The notes under the pieces: generated by a model
Told to the model about the DNA's origin: nothing
Databases searched by the model: none
Seen by the model: the letters and a program-made list of their open reading frames with translations, nothing else
Position numbers and translations under genes: made by a program
Assembly: GCA_009929375.1 (NCBI GenBank)
Contig: SAAO01000037.1
Location: 1-36,593, forward strand
Origin: Bacteroidia bacterium
GTDB lineage: Bacteria; Bacteroidota; Bacteroidia; Bacteroidales; Paludibacteraceae
Direction of reading: 5' to 3'
DNA length: 36,593 nt
Shown: in pieces, positions 26,475 through 33,909 of the stretch
Layout: each line of letters begins with the position of its first letter
Position numbering within the stretch: position 1 is the first letter of the stretch

Positions 26475-29400
26475 TTATTTTACAATTACTTTAGTAGCTG
26501 ATTGATTTTCGCCATAAGTTGCTTTTACAATCCAAAGACCTTTTCCGGTACGAAAAGTGCTTTCGTTCTGAATTGTTTTGGTGGTAAAATGTGATCCATC
26601 TGCAGCATAAATGCTGATGCTGGTTTTTTCGCTGACATTTTTCACAACAATCTGGTTATCGATAACTGAAAATTTCAGACTTTGCAGCTGTTCTGGTTTA
26701 GTGCTTGTGGCATCATCCGGGTCAGCAGCTATCAGTGCAGGAATCGGATCCCAGTTGTCAGTTCCTTTAGTGAAATTAAATGTGGTTATTTCAGTAGCAT
26801 CAGTCAGTTGAGGCGATGTAAGTGAAGTAGCCCATGCCACACGAAGTGAAGTATTGTTTTCACCTGAAAGTTCATTAGTTCCGAATTCGTACATTTTGGA
26901 TGATTCTCCGCTGAGTGTGCTGTTCCAGCCTTCAGGAACGATAAGTGATTTGCCTGTGTAGCCCGGGAAGTCGGTGGTTTCGATTTTTGTGTTGTAGAAA
27001 ACAACTTCGCTGGTTGCAGGTGCCCACGGACGGCCCAGGTATCCCGGTTTCGAAAGTGTAGTTGAAGCTGTTTCGGTATTGGGTTGGGCCGAAGTAATGT
27101 TACATGCATACATCAGATAGCCACGACCGCTGGTTTGTTGCGCTGCAGTAATATAAGCCACATCGGTGCTGGCGGCACTGGTGTTCATGGCCAGATCTGA
27201 CTTATAGAATACAGCTGTCATTCCTCCAAAAATGTAGTCGGTAGCCCCCATCATTGTGCCTTTGTAAACCACTACACGCGCTCCGGCTCCTCCAAAGAAC
27301 GAGTCCTGGCGACCTATTACGCGGCATTTGTTCAGTACCACTTTGTCAATATTGTTCTTAATGGCAATGGCTGCTGCACGTTCTACAAAACTTTTATCCT
27401 GTACCGAAATGTTTCCTTCGTCGGTTGGACGGACACCTTTGCTTCCGCTGGTCCACATTAGCACCACATCTTCCGATTCTTTTTTCGAAATGTATTGATT
27501 GAAAGAGTTTTCGAAAATAATTCCTTCAGCCTCAAAACCGTTTGCTCCAACCACAACTGTGGCATTCCAGAACGATTCGTTGGTTGTTCCCGATCCTTTG
27601 TTTTCGTACGACAGAGAGCCGTTTTCCTTGTTTACAGTCAAAAGTTCAGCGTTCCATTTCTGGTCGGTTCCCATGCTGTAGTAGTTGTAGCCATGTCCGT
27701 AATACGAAGTGATGCGTACAGCATTTGGATCTATATCCACGCCTTTGTTTGCTAAAGCAATTGATGGTGTGGCAGATGCATTTTTGAGTGTTACTTCCGG
27801 TTGATTGATAACGAGCATTTCTTCGTAATTGCCCGGATCGATCATTACAGTGACGCGCTGTCCGGCTGTGCGCGACATTTTTGAAACTGCTGAAAGAGCT
27901 TCGTTTACTGTTTTATATGTTTTGTCGGCTCCCACCTGCAAAGTCGCTGTGTAAGGAACTATTGTCTCAGTTGTAATGTCGGTAATGTAAGTTGTACCTG
28001 CACCAGAGCCAACAGTGATGGTTACAAAGCCGTTTTCTGTGCCCGGATAAACATATTCAGTTGATTCGAATACATTGGTGCTGTTTGTTGCTGTGGTAAT
28101 AGCTGCACCACCTTCGATGCTGAAATCGGCAGTGTAATAATAAGTCACTCTTACCTTTTCGCCTACGAGTACTGGTACTTTGATAGTTGCTGCTGGTTTG
28201 GCTGTGAGATGTCCTTTGGCAATTTCGTTGCTGATAGTGCCTGTAAATTCCATGCCTTTATATTTTGGAGTGGAAGTCGTGATCACCATGTCATCAAACG
28301 ACCAGTTGTGCACAGGTTTAAAACTAATAGTTTTGCTTGCAGCTGCATTTTCAATTTTCAGATTTGAAGTGAGTCCCTGCATGATGGCATAATCGTTGAG
28401 TCCGGTTGTTTTTACGCTGTAAGTGCCGTTGCGCAGGCTAATGCCACTTGCCGAACTGAAACTATATACATAGCCAGCCTCGTTCAGATTGGTAAAGCTG
28501 AACTGTAAAACACCTTCCTGTGTGCTTGTGAGTCCTGAAGTGCTGATAGTAACAGGATAAACAGTTTTAGCCGAAAATACGAGGTTTTTGCTAATATCGC
28601 TTCCTGCAATAGTCACTGTATTGTCAATCAATTCGTAGTCGTTTACACCGGTAGCGCTGATTGTATAGCTGAAATTATCTTCAAGTTGCACACTGTATTC
28701 GCCTGTTGATTTGTTCAGTACAGGAACAGGTATGTAGCTTGAGGATACTGATGGCGTGAAAACCAAATCAGCGTTTGATATGGCTGTGCTAAGACCCGAA
28801 ACTGTTCCGGTGAGGGTAAATAAAGTTACTTTTTTAAGCGAAAGATTGAAAGTTGAAGTACTTGCATCTACGGCTAAAGTTTTTGCGGTTGTTATAATAT
28901 ATCCATTGGCATCCTGTAAACTTACCGAATATGAATTTCCAACAGGCAATGAAACGCTATATGAATTAGCTGTTACAGCAGAAGTCCACGATTTGCCGTT
29001 AGTGTTGCTGAATACAATTTTATAGCCGGCAGGAATGTCGGCAGCTTCAGTAACATCTACTGTTCCGCTAATTGCAGCATATTGGGCAGGTTTCCGGTAG
29101 ATGCGGAAGAAACTTGGTTTTCCTGACGAATCGAATATTTTATAGTCACCTGTAGTATTAGCTGTAAACTTGATGGTAGCGAGTGTTGATGTCAGACCGA
29201 CTGAATTCGCTTGTCCTGTAGCCGGAGTCGCCACATTTACAAAGTTAAGCAAACCAGTGGCATCAGCCCGGGTAATCAAAGTTACCTCATCATCTTCGTT
29301 GAGCGTCATGGTCAAAAAGCGTGTGGTTGGATTCGGGCTTCCAGCACCATTCTGATATATTCTCCCAGTGTATCCTGTAACACTTGCAATATTGGCGTCG

Positions 29401-29690
29401 TAACGTGTGATGGCTGTGTTGGTGGTGCGCAGGCGGTCGCTCGTTGGGTTTCCTGTCCACTTAAGAATGCCGGCCGTGAAATTTGGCAAAGTGTTACTGG
29501 TGGATTGTGATCCCGCAGTGATAGTGGACGCATACCAACTATTGATAATTTCCACTGTGAGCTGGTTGTTGTACAGTTCGGTATCTAATTGCGCGGCACC
29601 GAAATCCCATACATCTGTTTTTGGTGGGGTTGCGAATGTTGCCTGAATTGCAAACAACAATGCCACTAATGAGTAAAGTAATTTCTTCAT
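26475..29690 (-). CDS. T9SS-exported pectinesterase (CE8) with N-terminal accessory modules
   Basis: 1071-residue multidomain secreted protein. Signal peptide MKKLLYSLVALLFAIQATFA. Residues about 21-200 form a beta-rich module of unclear family. About 200-400 are repeated small beta-sandwich modules (YKIVFSNTNGKSWTSAV, YSVSLPVGNSYSVSL, YSVQLEDNFSYTISATG), followed by another module to about 575. The catalytic right-handed helix runs from about 580 to 950: TYKTVNEALSAV, IDPGNYEEMLVI, CRVIGRQDSFFGG, YKGTMMGATDYIFGG (nucleophile Asp) and GYLGRPW (conserved Arg). It removes methyl esters from pectin. The canonical QAVAL box appears as RAAAI. The last 70 residues (ISIYAADGSHFTTKTI..GLWIVKATYGENQSATKVIVK) are a T9SS type A sorting domain, so it is outside the cell or surface-bound. 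Confidence 0.9.
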   Translation of the reverse strand: MKKLLYSLVALLFAIQATFATPPKTDVWDFGAAQLDTELYNNQLTVEIINSWYASTITAGSQSTSNTLPNFTAGILKWTGNPTSDRLRTTNTAITRYDANIASVTGYTGRIYQNGAGSPNPTTRFLTMTLNEDDEVTLITRADATGLLNFVNVATPATGQANSVGLTSTLATIKFTANTTGDYKIFDSSGKPSFFRIYRKPAQYAAISGTVDVTEAADIPAGYKIVFSNTNGKSWTSAVTANSYSVSLPVGNSYSVSLQDANGYIITTAKTLAVDASTSTFNLSLKKVTLFTLTGTVSGLSTAISNADLVFTPSVSSSYIPVPVLNKSTGEYSVQLEDNFSYTISATGVNDYELIDNTVTIAGSDISKNLVFSAKTVYPVTISTSGLTSTQEGVLQFSFTNLNEAGYVYSFSSASGISLRNGTYSVKTTGLNDYAIMQGLTSNLKIENAAASKTISFKPVHNWSFDDMVITTSTPKYKGMEFTGTISNEIAKGHLTAKPAATIKVPVLVGEKVRVTYYYTADFSIEGGAAITTATNSTNVFESTEYVYPGTENGFVTITVGSGAGTTYITDITTETIVPYTATLQVGADKTYKTVNEALSAVSKMSRTAGQRVTVMIDPGNYEEMLVINQPEVTLKNASATPSIALANKGVDIDPNAVRITSYYGHGYNYYSMGTDQKWNAELLTVNKENGSLSYENKGSGTTNESFWNATVVVGANGFEAEGIIFENSFNQYISKKESEDVVLMWTSGSKGVRPTDEGNISVQDKSFVERAAAIAIKNNIDKVVLNKCRVIGRQDSFFGGAGARVVVYKGTMMGATDYIFGGMTAVFYKSDLAMNTSAASTDVAYITAAQQTSGRGYLMYACNITSAQPNTETASTTLSKPGYLGRPWAPATSEVVFYNTKIETTDFPGYTGKSLIVPEGWNSTLSGESSKMYEFGTNELSGENNTSLRVAWATSLTSPQLTDATEITTFNFTKGTDNWDPIPALIAADPDDATSTKPEQLQSLKFSVIDNQIVVKNVSEKTSISIYAADGSHFTTKTIQNESTFRTGKGLWIVKATYGENQSATKVIVK

Positions 29691-29763
29691 GTTTAAATAA
29701 TTGTTTTTAAGGATTATATGTAATGTATTTTTTGAATGAAATAATGGAATGGATTCCGTTACG

Positions 29764-29771
29764 CAAAAGTA
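29764..29771 (-). promoter_or_regulatory. -7 promoter element for the pectinesterase gene
   Basis: TACTTTTG on the minus strand, 73 bases before the ATG. A TTG lies 17 bases further upstream (29791-29789), slightly closer than usual. Confidence 0.5.
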
Positions 29772-29954
29772 ATTTAGCGTGAATGCAGCAATGTGTAATA
29801 ATTACCGTTTTTTGTTTACTAAATAAAGCCTCATGAAAACAAAGTAACCAAAAACAACAAAATCATATTTTCAAGCTCATTTATTATTTGAACTGTTTCT
29901 TTTAAAGTGTACATATTTGACTTATTTTTCCACGTTGCGAAATTGGTTTACCAC

Positions 29955-29962
29955 TATTTTTG
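29955..29962 (+). promoter_or_regulatory. -7 promoter element for the LamG-protein gene
   Basis: TATTTTTG matches TAnnTTTG, 75 bases before the ATG at 30038, with a TTG at 29935-29937 (17-base spacer). Confidence 0.5.
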
Positions 29963-30037
29963 CGACGATTTACACTATTAAAGACATATTCTTTATGTTT
30001 CAACTAATCAGTTATCACAAATAAATTATTAAGTGTT

Positions 30038-32938
30038 ATGAGAAAACTATTTACGTTATTTTTTGTGCTTTTGTCGTTTGCATTCACGACAAGCCTTATG
30101 GCACAGAACCTGATTGCCGGTTGGTCTGGTAATGGAGTGACAGGTGATTTATCGAAACCAGATCTGGTTGGCTGGACAAATACCAGCTACGCAAGTATTC
30201 CATGGAATACAGCAAATGCCAGTGGAGGCTGTCGTTTCCGCGATGCCGGAGTCGGATTTACATCAGGAACTTTTACCAACGAGGTTGATGGCTCGGTTAA
30301 CGACGCCCGTCATCTGATGTTACGTTATGATAATGATTCATACAGTGCTTCAATCTATGGTTTTCCTGTTGAACTTGAAGCGAATAAATCGTACACATTT
30401 ACAGTGGATTTTTTGATTGGTGGTAGTGCTAGCGCTCCTAAAACGCTTACCATTGGTGCCAGTGTCGATTCTGCTAATATGGAACTTCTTTCTTCAAAAG
30501 TTTTTACAACCACTAACAGTGTCACTATTTACCGTAAGGCTGAATTCGTGTTTAAAACTGGCGCAACTGCCGGAACTCACTATATTACTTTTAAAGGTGA
30601 ACGTGCATGGTATGGTATTACAAATCTGACTCTTGGCGAAAGTCCTGATCAGCTCGATGAACTGAATACTCAGTGGGCAGCTCTTGATTTGGGCGATCTG
30701 ACAGGAGTAACTGAAAACCTTACTTTGCCTACCACATTGGGAACAAAAGGAGTAACTGTTAGTTGGGCAAGTTCAAATCCTTCGGTAATTAGTACCCTTG
30801 GAGAGGTAACACGTCCCGAAAAATACAATAAACCGGTTGTTCTTACCGCTACTGTAATGCTCACCGTGGATGAAAAAGTGTATACGCTTGAAAAAGTATT
30901 TAAAGCTACAGTTCTTGGCGTTGAACCAACTCCGGTTCACATTGCAGCTTTCGACTTTAGTACTGAAAGTATTTCGCTCGAAAATGATACATTGAGAGTT
31001 ACAGATACACAAAGCGGATTTAAAGGCAAACTGATGAATGAAGCCCGTATCCGTACCATTGGTTCTACCGAGCACATTAATGTACTTGATCTGGGTAACG
31101 GAACAGGATATTTCGATATGGGCAAGGAAATTGGTAAAGCCATTTACTCGCTTCAGGACTTTACAATGATGGGATTCTACCGTGTGCACGAAGATTATAC
31201 AAATATTTCTGCCGGTGGTAATTATTACTGGAATTTCAGCAACAGCGCTGATGTGGGTAAATATGCCAACGGATTTATGTATGGTCGTCTGAATGCACAG
31301 GCTGCAGGTATTTCGGCTGCAGGATCTCCAAGTATTGCCACGAATCCTAATCAGCCGGCTGTTCCGGGTGCATGGCATCATTTTGCATATTCTCAGAATG
31401 GTACTGTTGGTACTGTGTATGTGGATGGTATACAGGTTGCTCAGAGAAACGATATGCCTGTTACTGCTTTTACAATTGCCAAAGACAGTCTTGCAGGAAC
31501 AATTTGTAACTGGCTTGGTCGTTCGGGTTGGGTAAACGATGCTTATCTGAAACAAACATTGCTTTACGATTTCCGTGTGTATAGTGTGCCTCTTTCTGCC
31601 AACGATATTGCGGATGGTTTCGATGGTTTCGATCCTGTTATTTCAACAAAAGAACGTTTGGATAATGCTTATGCCGAAAATCCCGATTATGTGGCTGCCG
31701 AACTTCAGACTGAATACGATCAGTTGACGATTGGCGACCTGAGCAATGTAACTGCCAATATCGAATTACCTGCAAAAGGTAAAACCGATGAAACTGTACT
31801 CATTAAATGGTCGAGTTCAAATCCTGCCCTTATCAATGCCAATGGCGTGGTAACACGTCCCGATTATTTCTCGTACAAAGTGAAACTGACTGCCCTGTTG
31901 TTGAAAAACGGACAGAATATGACCAAAACTTTCGACGCTACAGTGGCCGTGAAAGAAGGAACTCAGTTTGCAAATTCATTGCTTGTAAAACACGACTTTG
32001 CAAACTATACTTATCCTGATACTGTGGTGTACGATGCTGCTGAAAAAGGATTCCGTGCCGAACTGAAAAATGATGCAAAAGTTTATACAATGGGTACAAC
32101 CAATCAGTATAAAGTGCTGAATCTGGGCGATAGTATCGGATATCTCGATATGGGTCCCGAAGTGGGTAAGGTAATTTATAATCTCAACGATTATACAATG
32201 AGTGCTTATTATCGTGTGGATGCAGATACAACCCTTCTGAAAGGTGCAGGTCACTTCCTGTGGACATTCTCGAATACAAATGATGCTATGAAGGATCGTA
32301 ATGGTTATATTATCGGAAGTTTGCTCGACCAGAGTGTAAGTATTTCACCGAAATTCTACGAAGTTGCATCGGGCAATCAGGCTTTGGGCTATGCTACACC
32401 TGCGCTTCAGGGCGACTGGCACCATCTTGCATACGTACAGAGCGGTACTTCGGCTTCTATCTACATCGATGGTATGTCAATGGGAACTGCCGAAATCACC
32501 AACCTTCCTTCCGAAGTGTTGCCACAACCGGGTCGCCTTGGTACGCTTTACAATTGGATCGGACGTTCGAATTATATCTCTGATAAGTATCTGCGTAAAA
32601 CTCTTGTGTACGATTTCCGAATCTACAACCGAGCTTTGAGCGATAACGAAATTCTGACTACCGAACTGAATGTGGGTGAAGTAATTGCTTCGTTGAATAC
32701 TGCATATTCCGAAGGTATTACAGGAGTGAAAGATGTACAGCAGTCAGCTGATAAATACAAAATCTTTGCTTCGCAGGGTAAAATTAAAGTAACAGGTCTC
32801 GATGCCCGCGATAAAGTGGAAGTATTTGACATTGCCGGTCGCAAAATTAAATCGGCGGTTCAGTCAGAAATCGCAGTAAAACCGGGATTGTATATCGTGA
32901 AAGTAAATACACAGGTTACAAAAGTGATTGTAAAGTAA
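30038..32938 (+). CDS. T9SS-exported protein with duplicated Ig-like plus LamG modules
   Basis: 966 residues. Signal peptide of 23 residues (MRKLFTLFFVLLSFAFTTSL then MAQ). N-terminal beta module about 24-200 (carbohydrate-binding-like; family not certain). Then two copies of a unit: an atrophied bacterial Ig-like domain (VTVSWASSNPSVISTLGEVTRP at about 238; VLIKWSSSNPALINANGVVTRP at about 588) followed by a LamG/concanavalin-A-like domain (about 303-530 and 648-877) with matching blocks WHHFAYSQNG/WHHLAYVQSG and YDFRVYS/YDFRIYN. The C-terminus, about 896-966 (VEVFDIAGRKIKSAV..GLYIVKVNTQVTKVIVK), is a T9SS type A sorting domain. I see no catalytic motif; a glycan-binding surface role is inferred. 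Divergent from the pectinesterase and sharing its upstream region. Confidence 0.85.
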   Translation: MRKLFTLFFVLLSFAFTTSLMAQNLIAGWSGNGVTGDLSKPDLVGWTNTSYASIPWNTANASGGCRFRDAGVGFTSGTFTNEVDGSVNDARHLMLRYDNDSYSASIYGFPVELEANKSYTFTVDFLIGGSASAPKTLTIGASVDSANMELLSSKVFTTTNSVTIYRKAEFVFKTGATAGTHYITFKGERAWYGITNLTLGESPDQLDELNTQWAALDLGDLTGVTENLTLPTTLGTKGVTVSWASSNPSVISTLGEVTRPEKYNKPVVLTATVMLTVDEKVYTLEKVFKATVLGVEPTPVHIAAFDFSTESISLENDTLRVTDTQSGFKGKLMNEARIRTIGSTEHINVLDLGNGTGYFDMGKEIGKAIYSLQDFTMMGFYRVHEDYTNISAGGNYYWNFSNSADVGKYANGFMYGRLNAQAAGISAAGSPSIATNPNQPAVPGAWHHFAYSQNGTVGTVYVDGIQVAQRNDMPVTAFTIAKDSLAGTICNWLGRSGWVNDAYLKQTLLYDFRVYSVPLSANDIADGFDGFDPVISTKERLDNAYAENPDYVAAELQTEYDQLTIGDLSNVTANIELPAKGKTDETVLIKWSSSNPALINANGVVTRPDYFSYKVKLTALLLKNGQNMTKTFDATVAVKEGTQFANSLLVKHDFANYTYPDTVVYDAAEKGFRAELKNDAKVYTMGTTNQYKVLNLGDSIGYLDMGPEVGKVIYNLNDYTMSAYYRVDADTTLLKGAGHFLWTFSNTNDAMKDRNGYIIGSLLDQSVSISPKFYEVASGNQALGYATPALQGDWHHLAYVQSGTSASIYIDGMSMGTAEITNLPSEVLPQPGRLGTLYNWIGRSNYISDKYLRKTLVYDFRIYNRALSDNEILTTELNVGEVIASLNTAYSEGITGVKDVQQSADKYKIFASQGKIKVTGLDARDKVEVFDIAGRKIKSAVQSEIAVKPGLYIVKVNTQVTKVIVK

Positions 32939-32962
32939 TCATTCAAATCAATTCTTAAATAG

Positions 32963-33006
32963 AAACGACCATCGGCATAAATTTGCCTGATGGTCGTTTT
33001 TTTTTG
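32963..33006 (+). terminator. terminator after the LamG-protein gene
   Basis: Stem AAACGACCATC/GATGGTCGTTT with an inner GGCA/TGCC helix, followed by an unbroken run of Ts through 33005. It starts 24 bases after the stop. Confidence 0.88.
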
Positions 33007-33081
33007 TTCAGAACCAAACACCTCAATGTCCGGAAAGCATAACTTCTCATAAACTTAATTCCCCCACCTCTGCACTCACCA

Positions 33082-33254
33082 AAGTCCCCTTTAGGGGATC
33101 TGGGGCTATATTGTTAAGCATGTAGCCATAATTCTTAATCTCAATTTGCGTAATTTGCGTAATTTGTGTTCCATTCCATTCCATGCACTCCTGAAAATTT
33201 TCACCAACTCCACCCTTTGCACACCCTGAAGTCCCCTTTAGGGGATTTAGGGGT
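33082..33254. repeat. two copies of an intergenic palindromic repeat (AAGTCCCCTTTAGGGGAT)
   Basis: Copies at 33082-33106 and 33229-33254 share AAGTCCCCTTTAGGGGAT and then diverge slightly (CTGGGG versus TTAGGGG). Each contains the palindrome TCCCCT-TT-AGGGGA. Repeats of this kind are scattered between genes in many Bacteroidota genomes. The second copy overlaps the stop of the minus-strand gene at 33254 by its last base. Confidence 0.75.
33143..33169. repeat. tandem 9-bp repeat, three units
   Basis: AATTTGCGT AATTTGCGT AATTTGTGT in tandem, followed by a short ATTCC-type repeat (33171-33183). It sits between the two palindromic repeats. Confidence 0.8.
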
Positions 33255-33895
33255 TACCCTTTCCTTCTTCTCAATCCAATAAATCCAATGTAAAAAGCAA
33301 TAAGCGCGGCAAAGGCAATGCTGCCGTCGCCCACAGGGATGGGTTGAAGGTTTTCTTCGCTACCGTCGCCATTGTCGGGTGGGGGTAGTGTGGAGCCAAG
33401 CTCTTCGTTTGCGGCAAAGGGGCGATTGTAGGCAGAGTTTGAGTTTCCGCCAAAGCCTGTTTTCATATTCAGGCTCATGTTTGCTCCTGCAGAAACCGTC
33501 GCGCTGCTTCTGCGCTGCGAGGGGAGGCTGCTGTTCAGCAAAAGTATTTGTATGCCGCCCACGTCGGCTATTCTGTCCTTGGTGGAGGGTAGGGTGGAAG
33601 CATAGTAGTGCTGCGAATCAAAAGCCGGACTGTCGCTTTGCACGCTCTGTTGGTTTTGTATAGGGCTGCGGTTGTAACTGTATTTCGGTAAAAATTTATA
33701 GCTGCTGATAATTTTCTGTCCCTGCAATGGCATTTTGCGTTCGTACACAGGGAAACGGTTGTTGTCTTCAATGAGCCAGCTGGTTATCGAGATAATCTCG
33801 CCATTCTCATTAATCATTTGCTGACCTAATGTCCACAGAATTAATGTGAGTAACGCTGCTGCGATAAAACTAATAGTTATTTTCGTTCTGTTCAT
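33254..33895 (-). CDS. small exported protein with C-terminal PVGDG-membrane helix-RRRK tail
   Basis: 213 residues, no family recognised. The N-terminus MNRTKITISFIAAALLTLILWTLG is a signal peptide or anchor. The middle is polar, low-complexity and rich in S, N and P. The C-terminus is PVGDG (from about residue 187) followed by a hydrophobic helix (SIAFAALIAFYIGFIGL) and RRRKG. That three-part tail (short Pro/Gly motif, one membrane helix, basic end) resembles C-terminal membrane-dependent sorting signals such as PEP-CTERM and the Bacteroidota PID-type tails. It lies 14 bases after the stop of the large T9SS protein gene on the same strand and is probably co-transcribed, so it may act with that protein (inference). 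Confidence 0.75.
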   Translation of the reverse strand: MNRTKITISFIAAALLTLILWTLGQQMINENGEIISITSWLIEDNNRFPVYERKMPLQGQKIISSYKFLPKYSYNRSPIQNQQSVQSDSPAFDSQHYYASTLPSTKDRIADVGGIQILLLNSSLPSQRRSSATVSAGANMSLNMKTGFGGNSNSAYNRPFAANEELGSTLPPPDNGDGSEENLQPIPVGDGSIAFAALIAFYIGFIGLRRRKG

Positions 33896-33909
33896 ATCTA
33901 TTTATTTGC

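Larger units (their letters stand above)
29691..30037. other. divergent promoter region between the two T9SS genes
   Basis: About 350 AT-rich bases with a promoter core on each strand (29764-29771 minus; 29955-29962 plus) and no supported gene. Long leaders of about 70 bases on each side would result. Confidence 0.5.
32939..33253. other. gene-free spacer with terminator and repeats
   Basis: Holds the LamG-gene terminator, two copies of a palindromic CCCCTTTAGGGG repeat, and a tandem 9-bp repeat. No coding potential is visible. Confidence 0.7.

Noticed and set aside
30773-31555. 260-residue minus-strand open frame
   Set aside because: It is antisense to the LamG protein; the Cys/Ile/His-rich translation is a shadow of its codon use.
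33082-33254. Two palindromic repeats considered as a CRISPR array
   Set aside because: There are only two copies, about 147 bases apart, and the interval holds a tandem repeat rather than spacers; no cas genes are present.
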